DNA of 64,000 nt. Origin: Paracoccaceae bacterium. Its GTDB lineage: Bacteria > Pseudomonadota > Alphaproteobacteria > Rhodobacterales > Rhodobacteraceae. The first letter of the stretch is position 1; every line of letters begins with the position of its first letter. Positions 25,889 to 35,409 of this stretch are shown in pieces. The notes beneath the pieces were generated by a model. The model was given only the letters and a program-made list of their open reading frames with translations. It was not told the origin of the DNA and did no database searches. The position numbers and the translations under genes are program-made. The stretch covers positions 124,001 through 188,000 of the forward strand of contig JAFWNM010000028.1 of assembly GCA_017510335.1 (NCBI GenBank). The letters are read 5' to 3'.

Positions 25889-26086
25889 TCAGGACGTCTG
25901 GTTTTCCGCAAAATCGCGGTGGATGAAGCGTTTGTCGCAATAGGGGCATTCGACAAGGCCGGTATCATGCGCCAAGGACAGCCACACGCGCGGATGCCCC
26001 AGCGCACCTTCGCCCCCATCGCAGGACACGCGCATCGCGTTTACGATTTCGGTTTCGGGGGCATCATGGGACAGGGTGGACTTCAT
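25889..26086 (-). CDS. Zinc-finger CHCC domain protein
   Basis: 65 residues with [19 protein letters not shown] then [10 protein letters not shown], i.e. the Cys-His-Cys-Cys zinc site of the zf-CHCC family related to the NDUFS6 accessory subunit of complex I. The start at 26086 has AAGGTCACCAAG upstream. The gene lies 35 bp upstream of polA in the same direction. In alphaproteobacteria such small proteins occur as free-standing genes; a role in complex I assembly is inference. Confidence 0.82.
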   Translation of the reverse strand: MKSTLSHDAPETEIVNAMRVSCDGGEGALGHPRVWLSLAHDTGLVECPYCDKRFIHRDFAENQTS

Positions 26087-26164
26087 CTTGGTGACCTTCT
26101 TGCTACCTGCTGGCGAACATACTTGATCCTGTGGTGCAGGCAAGGGGCGTTCGGGCTGTGCGTG

Positions 26165-26632
26165 TCACGCAGGCGGGGGGCCGAAGCTGTTTTCTTCCGC
26201 ATCGCCCTTCAGAATGCCCAGTTCTACCAGCGCCCAAAGGCTTGCGACAAGGGAAAGGAACCCAAGCGTCATGCCGAATGTTCCGGGCATCATGGCACCT
26301 GTCTGGCCCATTCCGCCCATTTCCGGCAAGGGACGATAGCCGATGCGAAACGTGTCGATCAGGGTAAACAAAATGCCCGGCCCGAAAAACAGCACCAGCC
26401 GGGGCATGGCAGGCTTGTTGCGGTCCGCCAGCCGCTTGGTGGCCAGCGCCGCCGCCGGGTATAACAGCGCGAAGGACAGCAACAATGTAAGTAAGCCAGT
26501 GATCAGGCTGTCACCGAACAAAACCCCCACAAGGATGGCATAGACAATACTGAAGGCAATAAGGATCAAGGCCCCCAGCCACCATCTGCCCCGCCCGATG
26601 CGCCCGTGAAATGATGTCAGCAAATCCTGCAT
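26165..26632 (-). CDS. DUF805 family membrane protein
   Basis: 155 residues. It starts with the family hallmark FHGRIGRGRWWLGALIL and has four predicted membrane helices, ending near WALVELGILKGD. DUF805 proteins are small inner-membrane proteins of unknown function. It is divergent from the ABC ATPase at 26770 and ends 78 bp before the zinc-finger gene, in the same direction. Confidence 0.82.
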   Translation of the reverse strand: MQDLLTSFHGRIGRGRWWLGALILIAFSIVYAILVGVLFGDSLITGLLTLLLSFALLYPAAALATKRLADRNKPAMPRLVLFFGPGILFTLIDTFRIGYRPLPEMGGMGQTGAMMPGTFGMTLGFLSLVASLWALVELGILKGDAEENSFGPPPA

Positions 26633-26769
26633 GATGTTTCCTTCCGGCTTTGGTGTTCCGGGTCAGCCTATTGATGGGGGCCGCGTCGGTCAAGAAACGC
26701 GACCGGCTTTCAATTCTCGCGGATGTGCTTATGTTCTGCGCAAACATGCTGCGAGGATGGGCACCCCCT

Positions 26770-27690
26770 ATGACGAAGAACGCGATTGAAGTGACGAAAC
26801 TGAGCAAGACCTATGCCGATGGAAAGGAAGCGTTGAAAGGGGTCGACCTTGCTATCCCGTCGGGCAGTATCTTTGGGTTGCTTGGGCCAAACGGGGCCGG
26901 AAAATCCACCATGATCAATATACTGGCGGGGTTGGTGAACAAGACAGTAGGGCAGGTGCAGATATGGGGGTTTGACCAGGATGTGAACCCGCGCCAGTCG
27001 CGCGCAGCCATCGGGGTTATGCCGCAGGAATTGAACATTGACCCGTTTTTCACCCCACGCGGCGCCCTGGAGGTGCAGGCCGGGCTTTATGGCGTGCCCA
27101 AATCTGCGCGGCGCACCGATGAAATACTGGAGTTGATCGGATTGACAGACAAGGCCGAAGCCTATGCGCGCACCCTGTCAGGGGGCATGCGGCGGCGGTT
27201 GCTGCTGGGCAAGGCGCTGGTGCATGGACCGCAGGTTCTGGTGCTGGACGAACCAACCGCAGGGGTGGATATTGAACTGCGCCAGATGCTGTGGACCAAT
27301 GTGCGCAAGCTGAACGATCAGGGCATGACGATCATTCTGACCACCCATTACCTGGAAGAAGCCGAAGCCATGTGCGATGAAATCGCCATTATCAACCATG
27401 GTGAGGTGGTGGTGCGTGACCGCACATCGGCGTTGCTGGGGCGGCTGGATGCCAAGACGCTTGTGTTGCGGCTGGAAAACCCGCTGCCCGGATTGAGCTT
27501 GCCCGTCAATGTCACGCAGGAAACCCGCCGCGACGGGCAGATCGCGCTGACCTATCGCCGTTCTCAGGTCAGTGCGGGGCAGTTGCTGGCGGCTGTCGCG
27601 CAATCGGGCGGTGTGGTCACGGATGTGACCAGCGAAGAACCCGATCTGGAAGATGTGTTTTTGTCGCTGACCAGCGGCAAGGCCGCCTGA
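26770..27690 (+). CDS. ABC transporter ATP-binding protein (ABC-2 / NatA type), no adjacent permease
   Basis: 306 residues. Walker A is GLLGPNGAGKST (about 41-52), the Q-loop segment VMPQELNID, the signature LSGGMRRRLLLGKALV, Walker B VLVLDEPTAGVD and the H-loop TTHYLEEAE. The accessory C-terminal part (GVVTDVTSEEPDLEDVFLSLT) is typical of ABC-2 exporters of drugs, polysaccharide or lipid. A permease should be next to it, but the next gene downstream is a convergent CorC-like gene. The ATG at 26770 is chosen at the start of homology. Confidence 0.88.
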   Translation: MTKNAIEVTKLSKTYADGKEALKGVDLAIPSGSIFGLLGPNGAGKSTMINILAGLVNKTVGQVQIWGFDQDVNPRQSRAAIGVMPQELNIDPFFTPRGALEVQAGLYGVPKSARRTDEILELIGLTDKAEAYARTLSGGMRRRLLLGKALVHGPQVLVLDEPTAGVDIELRQMLWTNVRKLNDQGMTIILTTHYLEEAEAMCDEIAIINHGEVVVRDRTSALLGRLDAKTLVLRLENPLPGLSLPVNVTQETRRDGQIALTYRRSQVSAGQLLAAVAQSGGVVTDVTSEEPDLEDVFLSLTSGKAA

Positions 27691-27700
27691 CCCCGGCACG

Positions 27701-27731
27701 ACTGCCCCGCCCGCGATGCGGGCGGGGCAGT
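27701..27731. terminator. Strong hairpin between convergent genes
   Basis: ACTGCCCCGCCCGC (27701-27714) pairs perfectly with GCGGGCGGGGCAGT (27718-27731) around a 3-nt loop, a 14-bp stem. It sits in the 49-bp gap between the ABC ATPase and the convergent CorC-like gene and probably stops transcription from both sides, although it lacks a T-run. Confidence 0.7.
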
Positions 27732-27739
27732 GGCCTGCA

Positions 27740-29071
27740 TCAGTTTTCTGCGGTCGTTTCCTCGGCGGTGTTAAGAAGGCTTAACCGCGTGATGCGGTTG
27801 CCTTCGCGTTCCAGTATCTTGATTCGGCACCCATGGAAAAAGAAGGTTTGCCCCGCTTCCGGTATTGTTTGCGATTCGTGGATGACAAGGCCCGCGGTGG
27901 TGACGGCTTCTTCATCAGGCAAGGTCCAGTCCGTCGCGCGGTTCAGGTCGCGGATGGTCATCGCGCCATCGACCAGAACTTCGCCGCCTGGGCCGTGCTC
28001 AATCTCGGGGGCGTGGGCGACGTCATATTCATCCTCGATCTCGCCCACAATTTCTTCAAGGATGTCTTCCAGCGTGATCAGACCACGCAATGAGCCATAT
28101 TCGTCAACCACCAGTGCAAAATGCCTGCGCAGGCGCAAGAATTCCTGCATCTGTTCGTCCAGTGGCGTGGTTTCAGGCACGAAATAGGGCGGGCGGATCA
28201 GGCCCGAAATGTCCAGTCGCGCAATCGCGCCATAATCCCCGCCCGCGTCGGACACCTGTTTGTGCATGTCGCGCACCAGATCGCGGGCATATAGAATACC
28301 CACAATATTTTCGGGATCATCCCGATAGACCGGCAGGCGCGAATGCGCGGAATTGACCGAAATCGCAATCAGGTCCTCTACAGGGTCATCGGCATTCACG
28401 GTTTCAATCTGGCTGCGGTGGCGCATGATTTCCTCAACCGTGCGTTCCGAAAGATCCAGCGCGCCCAGCAACCTGTCGCGGTGTTCCTTCTCGACCGACC
28501 CGCTTGAATGGCCCAAGGCCAGCGTTCCCGCGATTTCCTCATGCACCGACAGGATGTTGCTGTCGGGGTCAATGGTAACCCCGAACAGCGCCAGAACACG
28601 GCGCACGACAAACCGCACCACTGCCACCACAGGCGAAAAGATCGCCACCACCCATGACAGGACCGGCGCAATGCGTGTTGCGGCGTTTTCAGGGTTGGAA
28701 ATCGCATAGGTTTTCGGCAGCACTTCTGCAAAGATCAGAACCAGAAATGTCATGACCAAGGTGGCCAGCGCCACCCCGCCATCGCCAAACACCCGTGTAA
28801 ACAGCGCCGTCGCCAGCGATGCGGCCAGAATGTTAACCAGGTTGTTGCCCAGCAGCACCGCCCCGATCAGTTTCTCGCTGTCCTCGGTCAGTTCCAGCGC
28901 GCGTTTTGCCGCGCCGGACCCTTTATCGGCCTGTGCCTTCAACTTGCCACGACTGGACGCGGTAAGTGCGGTTTCAGACCCCGAAAACAGCCCGGAAATA
29001 ACCAGAAGCACGAAAATTGCCCCGACACTGAACCAGAATGCGGTGTCAAGGTGACTGGCGAAATCGCCCAT
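27740..29071 (-). CDS. CorC/HlyC family protein (CNNM/DUF21, two CBS domains, CorC_HlyC)
   Basis: 443 residues. The DUF21/CNNM membrane domain (about 10-200) contains GLFSGSETALTASSRGKL and LLGNNLVNILAASLA. A CBS pair follows (about 215-345; RSQIETVNADDPV, HFALVVDEYGSLRGLITLEDILEEIVGEIEDE region), and then the FAD-like CorC_HlyC C-terminal domain. Homologues are linked to Mg/Co export. It is convergent with the ABC ATPase. Confidence 0.9.
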   Translation of the reverse strand: MGDFASHLDTAFWFSVGAIFVLLVISGLFSGSETALTASSRGKLKAQADKGSGAAKRALELTEDSEKLIGAVLLGNNLVNILAASLATALFTRVFGDGGVALATLVMTFLVLIFAEVLPKTYAISNPENAATRIAPVLSWVVAIFSPVVAVVRFVVRRVLALFGVTIDPDSNILSVHEEIAGTLALGHSSGSVEKEHRDRLLGALDLSERTVEEIMRHRSQIETVNADDPVEDLIAISVNSAHSRLPVYRDDPENIVGILYARDLVRDMHKQVSDAGGDYGAIARLDISGLIRPPYFVPETTPLDEQMQEFLRLRRHFALVVDEYGSLRGLITLEDILEEIVGEIEDEYDVAHAPEIEHGPGGEVLVDGAMTIRDLNRATDWTLPDEEAVTTAGLVIHESQTIPEAGQTFFFHGCRIKILEREGNRITRLSLLNTAEETTAEN

Positions 29072-29222
29072 GTGTAAAAAACCCTCGGATTTTGATCATG
29101 CAAGTTTACAGACAGTATCGTATCAGGTCCAGCAGCATCCGCTGTAAGCGGGGCATGGTGTCGCTGTCGGTGCCAGCGGCGGGGGCTTGACCATTCCCGT
29201 TCGTCACGCCACATGCTTGCAC

Positions 29223-30278
29223 ATGTTCCAGACCGATACACTTGACCAGATTACCCGCCGCTTCGGCTTTTTGGAAGCCCGCCTTATGGAAGGCGTGGCT
29301 GCGCAGGATATGGCCGCCCTGTCGCGCGAATATGCTGAACTAAAGCCCGTGGTGGACCAGATCGCGGCTTATCAACAGGCTGTGGCGGACCGTGCTGACG
29401 CGCTGGTTTTGCAAGATGACCCCGAAATGCGCGCCCTGGCCCAAGAGGAACTGCAAAGGCTGGAAACCGCCCTGCCAGAGCTGGAACAAGCCCTAAGGCT
29501 GGCGCTTTTGCCCAAGGACGCGGCCGATGCCCGCCCGGCGTTGGTTGAACTGCGCCCCGGAACCGGCGGCGAGGAAGCCAGCCTGTTTGCCGCTGATCTG
29601 TTGCGCATGTATCAACGCTATGCCGAAACCCGTGGCTGGCAGGTGCAGATGGTCAGCTATAGTGAAACAGAACTGGGCGGCCTGCGTGACGCGGTAATGC
29701 GCATCGCAGGCGAGGGGGTGTTTGCGCGGATGAAGTTCGAATCCGGCGTGCACCGCGTGCAGCGGGTTCCCGTCACCGAATCCGGCGGGCGCATCCACAC
29801 ATCTGCCGCAACTGTCGCTGTCCTGCCCGAGGCAGAGGAGGTCGATATCGACATTCCCGCCCAGGACATTCGCATTGATACGATGCGCGCCTCGGGGGCT
29901 GGCGGGCAGCATGTCAACACGACAGATTCCGCCGTGCGCCTGACACATATTCCGACGGGGATTGTGGTGACCAGTTCCGAAAAATCCCAGCACCAGAACC
30001 GCGCGATTGCCATGCAGGTGCTGCGCGCGAAACTGTTCGATATGGAACGCCAGCGCGCCGCCGATGACCGCGCCAGTGCCCGCAAGGCGCAAGTGGGGTC
30101 GGGCGACAGGTCCGAACGCATCCGGACCTATAACTTCCCGCAGGGGCGCATGACTGACCACCGCATTAACCTGACGCTGTATAAGCTGGACCAGATCATG
30201 CAAGGCGATCTGGATGACATCATCGACGCGCTGGTGACTGCGGATCAGGCCGCGCGTCTGGCCGAGATGGAAGCATGA
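29223..30278 (+). CDS. prfA: Peptide chain release factor 1
   Basis: 351 residues. The GGQ motif that triggers peptidyl-tRNA hydrolysis is in [16 protein letters not shown], and the stop-codon-reading PxT tripeptide is PVT in [14 protein letters not shown], which marks RF1 (UAA/UAG) rather than RF2. The start is the ATG of [12 protein letters not shown]. It overlaps prmC, which methylates the GGQ glutamine. Confidence 0.97.
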   Translation: MFQTDTLDQITRRFGFLEARLMEGVAAQDMAALSREYAELKPVVDQIAAYQQAVADRADALVLQDDPEMRALAQEELQRLETALPELEQALRLALLPKDAADARPALVELRPGTGGEEASLFAADLLRMYQRYAETRGWQVQMVSYSETELGGLRDAVMRIAGEGVFARMKFESGVHRVQRVPVTESGGRIHTSAATVAVLPEAEEVDIDIPAQDIRIDTMRASGAGGQHVNTTDSAVRLTHIPTGIVVTSSEKSQHQNRAIAMQVLRAKLFDMERQRAADDRASARKAQVGSGDRSERIRTYNFPQGRMTDHRINLTLYKLDQIMQGDLDDIIDALVTADQAARLAEMEA

Positions 30279-31120
30279 GCACGGCTGCGCAACTGCTGGC
30301 GGCGGGTGTGGCGCAATTGCGCGCGGCGGGCGTTGATGGTGGCGCGCGCGATGCCCGCTGGTTGCTGGCGTATGCCCTGAATGTGGATGCGGCACGCCTG
30401 ATCCTGGCATTGCCTGACCCCGTGACAGACGCGCAGGCGCAGCAGTTTCAAAACATGATCACGGCGCGCATGCGCCATCAGCCTGTGGCCCAGATTGTGG
30501 GCGCGCGCGATTTCTGGGGCCGGCGGTTTTGCGTCACGCCTGATGTGCTGGACCCGCGCCCCGAAACCGAAACACTGATACAGACCGCGCTGGACAAACC
30601 GTTTGACACCGTGCTGGACCTTGGCACAGGGTCGGGCGCGATTTTGCTGACATTGCTGGCAGAACGTGAACAAACGCGCGGTGTGGGCGTGGACCTGTCG
30701 CCCGACGCCCTGCAGGTGGCGGACAGGAATGCGCATATGCTCGGCGTTCAGGGCAGGGTCCAGTTGCGGCTGTCTGATTGGTTTGCAAATGTGTCGGGAC
30801 ATTTTGACCTGATTGTATCGAACCCCCCATATATTGGCGCAAGTGAACTGGAAACGCTGTCGGCTGAATTGCGCGATTGGGAACCCCGTATGGCGCTGGT
30901 GCCCGATGCAGATGACGGGTCGGGGCTGGGTGCCTACCGTGTAATATGTGCGCAGGCGCGCGATCATCTGCGGCCCGGGGGCTGGCTGGTGGTCGAAACA
31001 GGCGCCGCGCAGGGGCAGGCCGTGCACCGCCTGTTCGCCGCAGCGGGGTTTGTGAACATTTCATTACTGCGTGACATGTCCGGGCATGACCGCGTCGTTG
31101 CAGGACAACACAACCCATAG
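30275..31120 (+). CDS. prmC: Peptide chain release factor N5-glutamine methyltransferase
   Basis: 281 residues of the HemK/PrmC family. The SAM-binding motif is [15 protein letters not shown], and the catalytic NPPY is in [14 protein letters not shown]. The N-terminal helical domain (1-75) contacts release factors. The ATG overlaps the prfA stop by 4 nt (ATGA), fitting its role in modifying RF1. The 238 bp downstream hold no gene that I can support. Confidence 0.96.
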   Translation: MSTAAQLLAAGVAQLRAAGVDGGARDARWLLAYALNVDAARLILALPDPVTDAQAQQFQNMITARMRHQPVAQIVGARDFWGRRFCVTPDVLDPRPETETLIQTALDKPFDTVLDLGTGSGAILLTLLAEREQTRGVGVDLSPDALQVADRNAHMLGVQGRVQLRLSDWFANVSGHFDLIVSNPPYIGASELETLSAELRDWEPRMALVPDADDGSGLGAYRVICAQARDHLRPGGWLVVETGAAQGQAVHRLFAAAGFVNISLLRDMSGHDRVVAGQHNP

Positions 31121-31358
31121 TTCCAGCGGCCACCAGCGCTGAATATGTGTGTTTTCGGCAATATCCGGCAAATTCTGCGTATTTGCGGTATAAAACCCTT
31201 GTCATGTATCTGCAGCCATGGCACACAAAGCCTACAGGACGCGGCGCTTTTAAGGCGCTTCGCTTGGTTTCCCTTGCAGCCTACCGGATAACTCGCTTGC
31301 CGATTTGCTCCGCAACTGGTTTGCACGCCATGCCACATAGGGCCGGAATTTTTACAGT

Positions 31359-32156
31359 ATGAGATCAACCAAACAACGCTCGCGTTCGAAGTCGAACCGC
31401 CCGAAATCATTGGGCAACATTGTCAACCGTGTCTTTGACAGTTCCGGACCGGAAGGCAAAGTGCGCGGCACGCCACAACAGATTATTGAAAAATATCAAG
31501 TTCTTGCACGCGATGCGCAATTGTCCAATGACCGTGTTGCCGCAGAGAATTTTCAACAACACGCCGAACATTACACCCGTATGTTGGCACAGGCACAGCG
31601 CGAAATGCAGGCCGAAGCCGACGCGCGGCGCCAGCAGCAGGAAGACCGCAACCGTCATCAAAATGACGACCGCAACCGCCACCAGCGCCGGTCAGGTGAC
31701 GACCGCCCCGACCAGGGCGATAGCGTGCAACCGCAGCACGGGCAGCACCCGGCGCAAGCCGATTCTGTCACAGCCGCATCAGTTGCACCGCGGTCGGACT
31801 CGTTTTCCGTGCAGGATCAGGGTGATGTCGATGACAGCACGCTTGTCGAAACGCCCGAAGCAAAGCACACCGCAGCGCCAGTGAAACCCGATACCCGTCC
31901 GGCCCCGGCGGAACAGCCTGCGCCAAACACTGCAGATGCTGCCCCACAAAATGCCGAAAACGATGCGCCAAAGAAGCCGGTGCGTCGCAAGCGCACCCCG
32001 AAACCGGCCCCAACGCCGGAAGCGGCGGCCCCTGCCAGCACCGAAGACGCGCCAAAGCCGCGCCGCAACACACGAAAGCCGCGCAAGCCAGACGCCAAAC
32101 AGACCCCTGAGGCACAACCCGAATTACCAGAGATGAAGCCCAACGCTGCGGAATAA
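31359..32156 (+). CDS. DUF4167 domain protein
   Basis: 265 residues. The N-terminal DUF4167 domain (1-80; NIVNRVFDSSGPEGKVRGTPQQIIEKYQVLARDAQ region) is followed by about 180 residues of charged low complexity: Arg/Gln/Asp repeats, then Pro/Ala/Lys. The family is alphaproteobacterial and its function is unknown; the strongly basic C terminus suggests nucleic-acid binding, which is inference. It ends just before a good intrinsic terminator. Confidence 0.85.
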   Translation: MRSTKQRSRSKSNRPKSLGNIVNRVFDSSGPEGKVRGTPQQIIEKYQVLARDAQLSNDRVAAENFQQHAEHYTRMLAQAQREMQAEADARRQQQEDRNRHQNDDRNRHQRRSGDDRPDQGDSVQPQHGQHPAQADSVTAASVAPRSDSFSVQDQGDVDDSTLVETPEAKHTAAPVKPDTRPAPAEQPAPNTADAAPQNAENDAPKKPVRRKRTPKPAPTPEAAAPASTEDAPKPRRNTRKPRKPDAKQTPEAQPELPEMKPNAAE

Positions 32157-32179
32157 GCAAGCCTGGACGAGATTAAAAC

Positions 32180-32214
32180 GGCCAGACAGCGCATTTGGCT
32201 GTCTGGCCTTTTTG
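32180..32214 (+). terminator. Intrinsic terminator of the DUF4167 gene
   Basis: GGCCAGACAGC (32180-32190) pairs with GCTGTCTGGCC (32198-32208), an 11-bp stem with a 7-nt loop, followed by TTTTTGT. Confidence 0.9.
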
Positions 32215-32218
32215 TATC

Positions 32219-32324
32219 TAAAGCATGTCGCGTTTATTCGTATTCATGCGACATGATTTTACTTATTGGTTTTGCATGTTCGAGAAGCTTAAAACCGGTT
32301 CCCACTTTTGAGCGACATGCTTTA
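32219..32324 (+). repeat. 106-bp palindromic intergenic element, copy B (13-bp perfect inverted ends)
   Basis: Ends TAAAGCATGTCGC (32219-32231) and GCGACATGCTTTA (32312-32324) are exact reverse complements. CATGTCGC and GCGACATG also form an internal hairpin within the left third. Related copies lie at 22941-23045 (inverted) and about 41932-42030. The element fills the gap between the convergent DUF4167 and MarC-family genes. Confidence 0.72.
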
Positions 32325-32333
32325 AGCGCGGCG

Positions 32334-32984
32334 TTACAGGCCAGACTGAACCACAGGCAATAGCCCGATAGCCGCCGCGCCATTCATGACGAACTGAACC
32401 GACAATGCGGCCAGAAGCAGCCCGAATAACCGTGTCATGACCATGGTTCCCGTGCGGCGTAACAGCTTTTCAATGGGGCCGGCGGCCAGGAATGCCAGCA
32501 AGACCAGACCAATGACGGCCAGCATAACGCCTGTGATCAGGGCAATCCCTTCAATGCCGCGGCCCGCATCATTGATCAGCAGCACCATTGTTGCCATCGC
32601 ACCTGGTCCCGCAATCAACGGCATGGCCAGCGGAAAAACCGACGGATCATCGGCTGTTTCGCCATCGCCTTCGTCGGCGTGGTCGGCGCGGCGGCGCGCG
32701 CGGCGGTCAAACAGCATGTCCAGCGCGGTCAGAAACAGCAAGATCCCACCCGCAATCTGGAAGGCGGGCATGGAAATGCCGATGGCGCGCAAGAAATCCT
32801 CGCCCGCCAGCCCGAACAGCGCCAGAAGGATAACTGAAATCACACAGGCGCGCAGCGCAATAGCGCGCCGGCGTGCCGCATTCATCCCTTGGGTCAGGGC
32901 CAGAAACAGCGGCGCGGTTCCGATTGGGTCAATCACGACAAACAGCGTGACAAAGGCCGTGACAAGAAACGCAAGGTCCAGCAT
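32334..32984 (-). CDS. MarC family integral membrane protein
   Basis: 216 residues with about six membrane helices. TLFVVIDPIGTAPLFLALTQG at the N terminus and PLAMPLIAGPGAMATMVLL in the middle are the MarC/UPF0056 hallmarks. Function is unknown; the old link to multiple antibiotic resistance is not supported in the family. The start overlaps the stop of the dCTP deaminase gene (TGATG), so translation is coupled. Confidence 0.9.
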   Translation of the reverse strand: MLDLAFLVTAFVTLFVVIDPIGTAPLFLALTQGMNAARRRAIALRACVISVILLALFGLAGEDFLRAIGISMPAFQIAGGILLFLTALDMLFDRRARRRADHADEGDGETADDPSVFPLAMPLIAGPGAMATMVLLINDAGRGIEGIALITGVMLAVIGLVLLAFLAAGPIEKLLRRTGTMVMTRLFGLLLAALSVQFVMNGAAAIGLLPVVQSGL

Positions 32985-34069
32985 CAGCGTGCTGTCTTGA
33001 AATGCTTGGCCAGTTTCAGGCCCTGGCCCTGATAATTCGACGCCATATCCGCCCCATACAGCCGCGTGGGCCGGGTGCGCATATGTTCATACACCAGCCG
33101 TCCCACAATCTGGCCATGTTCCAGCACGAAGGGCGCTTCATGGCAGCGCACTTCCAGCACCCCGCGCGACCCTGCGCCGCCTGCAGCGTCATGGCCAAAA
33201 CCGGGGTCGAAGAAGCCCGCGTAATGCACACGGAATTCACCGACCATGGCCAGAAACGGCGCCATTTCGGCCGCGTAATCAGGCGGAATATGCACTGCTT
33301 CGCGGCTGACCAGAATATAGAATGCGCCCGGGTCCAGAATGATGCGCCCAGACGCGCTGTGCAGGTCTTCCCAGAAATCCTGCGCATCATACGCCCCGAT
33401 CCTGTCCAGATCGATGACGCCGGTATGGGGTTTGGCGCGGTAGCCGACCAATGTGCCGCTGGACGGGCGCAGGTCCACCGAAAAGCCAAGGCCCTGCGAA
33501 ATGACCGGCGTGCCCGGCACCAGTGTTTGTGCGTCATGCAGGGCTGTCAGTTCGTCATCATCGAGCACAGCATGACCAGCCCGAAACCGGATCTGGTTCA
33601 GGCGCATGCCAGGCCGCACCAGCACGGAAAACGACCTTGGGCAGATTTCAGCGTAAAGCGGGCCATGATAGGCATCGGGCACGCGGTCGAATTCGGTGCC
33701 GTCATCCGTGATTACGCGGGTCAGCAAATCCAGCCTGCCTGTGGAACTTTTGGCATTGGCAACCGCCTGAATTCCGCTTGGCAACGCAAGCGATTCCATC
33801 AGCGGCACAACATAGACGCAGCCCTTTTCCAGAACGGCGCCATCGCTTAGGTCCATCTGGTGCATTTCAAACAGTTTCAGGCGGTCGGACACAGTGTTTC
33901 CCTTGCCCGCCAGAAAGGACGCGCGCACCCGCCATGCCCTCGCACCCAGGCGCAGGTCAAGGCTTGCGGGCTGGATCTGGGCGTCTTCGACTGGTTTTGG
34001 TGCCGAAATCTCGCCACGCGCGATCATGGCGCGCAGGTCCTGCGCTGGTAAAACGCCGCGTTTTGTCAT
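32984..34069 (-). CDS. dcd: 2'-deoxycytidine 5'-triphosphate deaminase (long, two-domain form)
   Basis: 361 residues, about twice the classic Dcd. The N-terminal part has QIQPASLDLRLG and VVPLMESLALPSGIQAVANAKSSTGRLDLLTRVITD; NQIRFRAG follows, and a second dUTPase-like fold follows (VDLRPSSGTLVGYRAK, FYILVSREAVHIP). It supplies dUTP for thymidylate synthesis. Long Dcd proteins are usual in alphaproteobacteria. It is the first gene of a pair with the MarC-family gene. Confidence 0.88.
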   Translation of the reverse strand: MTKRGVLPAQDLRAMIARGEISAPKPVEDAQIQPASLDLRLGARAWRVRASFLAGKGNTVSDRLKLFEMHQMDLSDGAVLEKGCVYVVPLMESLALPSGIQAVANAKSSTGRLDLLTRVITDDGTEFDRVPDAYHGPLYAEICPRSFSVLVRPGMRLNQIRFRAGHAVLDDDELTALHDAQTLVPGTPVISQGLGFSVDLRPSSGTLVGYRAKPHTGVIDLDRIGAYDAQDFWEDLHSASGRIILDPGAFYILVSREAVHIPPDYAAEMAPFLAMVGEFRVHYAGFFDPGFGHDAAGGAGSRGVLEVRCHEAPFVLEHGQIVGRLVYEHMRTRPTRLYGADMASNYQGQGLKLAKHFKTAR

Positions 34070-34175
34070 GCGTGCCCCCCGAAAGTGTTTTGTGCTTCTA
34101 GTCCGGGTTATTACGCCTGTCCACCCTGCAGCCGATTGGCGCAGTGCGTGCAGAAAACAAGATGTCGGTGGATAA

Positions 34176-34252
34176 TGGTCGGGCTAGCAGGACTTGAACC
34201 TGCGACCTTCCGTCCCCCAGACGGACGCGCTACCAGACTGCGCTATAGCCCG
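34176..34252 (-). tRNA. tRNA-Pro (anticodon GGG)
   Basis: On the minus strand it folds as a cloverleaf. Acceptor CGGGCTA pairs with TAGCCCG, the D arm is GCGC..GCGC, the anticodon stem TCCGT/ACGGA holds loop CTGGGGG (anticodon GGG), and the T arm GCAGG/CCTGC has loop TTCAAGT. The 3' CCA is encoded in the DNA. Confidence 0.97.
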
Positions 34253-34347
34253 ACATCTGTGCGCGCTTTCTACCCGATTCACCGGCGAGGGCAAGCGCGA
34301 ATTCGGAAAATCTGACGCTTTCATCAGGCAAATCAAAACCGGGCGCG

Positions 34348-34992
34348 TTATTTGTTGCGCTGGTCCTTTTGCGCTGCTGCGGCCATGCGCTGCAACAGCG
34401 CGTCCAGCCGCGCCAGAAGCGGGGCGGTGCGTGCGTGATCAGGGGCCGTTGGTGCGCGATGGCGCCGAATATCATGGGCCAGCCGGACATGGGTGGGTTT
34501 CGGTGCGGGGCTGTCGGCGCGCGGCATCTGTGGCGCTGGGGCAGGGGCCATTGGCACTGGCGGCTGTGCCGGGGGCGTCATGTGGGGCGCGGACACACTA
34601 TTCGCGGCATTTGCAGGCGTATCCGTGGCGACGGGGTCGCGTGTGGCTGCAACCGCCTGCGCGGGGGGCGCGTCGTGGGGTTGCGGGGGCGTGATCACGT
34701 CGTCATCAAGGAAATGGTCGCGCACTGGCGCAAGTGCTGCGACATGGCGCGCGCCCTTTTCCTGCAGCAATTTCTGCACGCCGCGAATGGTCATGCCCTG
34801 TTCGTGCAGAAGTTCCTTGATCCCGGCCAGAAGGTCGATATCCGCACGCCGGTAATACCGTCGCCCGCCTGCGCGCTTGACGGGTTTCACCTGTGTGAAC
34901 TTGCTTTCCCAAAAGCGCAGAACATGCGCGGGCGTGTCCAGTGCCTCTGCGGTTTCGCTAATGGTGCGAAACGCCTCCGGGGCCTTGCGCAT
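34348..34992 (-). CDS. MerR family transcriptional regulator
   Basis: 214 residues. The N-terminal MerR winged helix (about 5-75) contains [37 protein letters not shown] and [10 protein letters not shown]. The rest is a long Pro/Ala-rich linker with a short helical C terminus. No metal-binding cysteines are seen. The ATG at 34992 has AAGG 8 nt upstream; a GTG at 35001 is the alternative. It follows ihfA at 15 bp, the usual Rhodobacterales order. Confidence 0.88.
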   Translation of the reverse strand: MRKAPEAFRTISETAEALDTPAHVLRFWESKFTQVKPVKRAGGRRYYRRADIDLLAGIKELLHEQGMTIRGVQKLLQEKGARHVAALAPVRDHFLDDDVITPPQPHDAPPAQAVAATRDPVATDTPANAANSVSAPHMTPPAQPPVPMAPAPAPQMPRADSPAPKPTHVRLAHDIRRHRAPTAPDHARTAPLLARLDALLQRMAAAAQKDQRNK

Positions 34993-35007
34993 GGGGCACA
35001 CCTTACC

Positions 35008-35310
35008 TTAACCGCGGTTTCCGTCGATAACGCGTTCTTTCATGATATGGGACGGGCGGAAGGTCAGAACCCGCCGTGGCGAGATGGGCACTTCTTCGCC
35101 GGTTTTCGGGTTGCGCCCCAGTCTTGCGTTCTTGTCGCGCAGGGAAAATGTGCCAAAGGACGAAATCTTCACCTGTTCGCCGTCAACCAGTGCATCCGAA
35201 ATATGTTGCAGCACCGAATCCACCAAAGCGGAAGACTCGTTGCGTGACAGACCAACTTCGCGAAAGACTGCCTCGGTCAGGTCCATTCTTGTAAGCGTTT
35301 TGTTTGACAT
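35008..35310 (-). CDS. ihfA: Integration host factor subunit alpha
   Basis: 100 residues of the DNABII family. [21 protein letters not shown] at the N terminus is IHF-alpha-like, and the DNA-intercalating arm contains [13 protein letters not shown]. With IHF-beta it bends DNA in recombination and transcription. The start is set at [10 protein letters not shown]; the open frame upstream has no homology. Confidence 0.95.
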   Translation of the reverse strand: MSNKTLTRMDLTEAVFREVGLSRNESSALVDSVLQHISDALVDGEQVKISSFGTFSLRDKNARLGRNPKTGEEVPISPRRVLTFRPSHIMKERVIDGNRG

Positions 35311-35409
35311 GTCTTTTCCCCGCGATTCAGCATGCAGGATGCGGGAAAGAGTTTTCCGAGTCAATATCAGGGGGTTGCGTGCAAGCATTAAACCGCGCGT
35401 CACGCGCAG

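Noticed and set aside
34176-34252. tRNA-Pro as the prophage attachment site
   Set aside because: It is about 15 kb from the prophage with ordinary core genes between, and no duplicated tRNA 3' end is seen near the junction.
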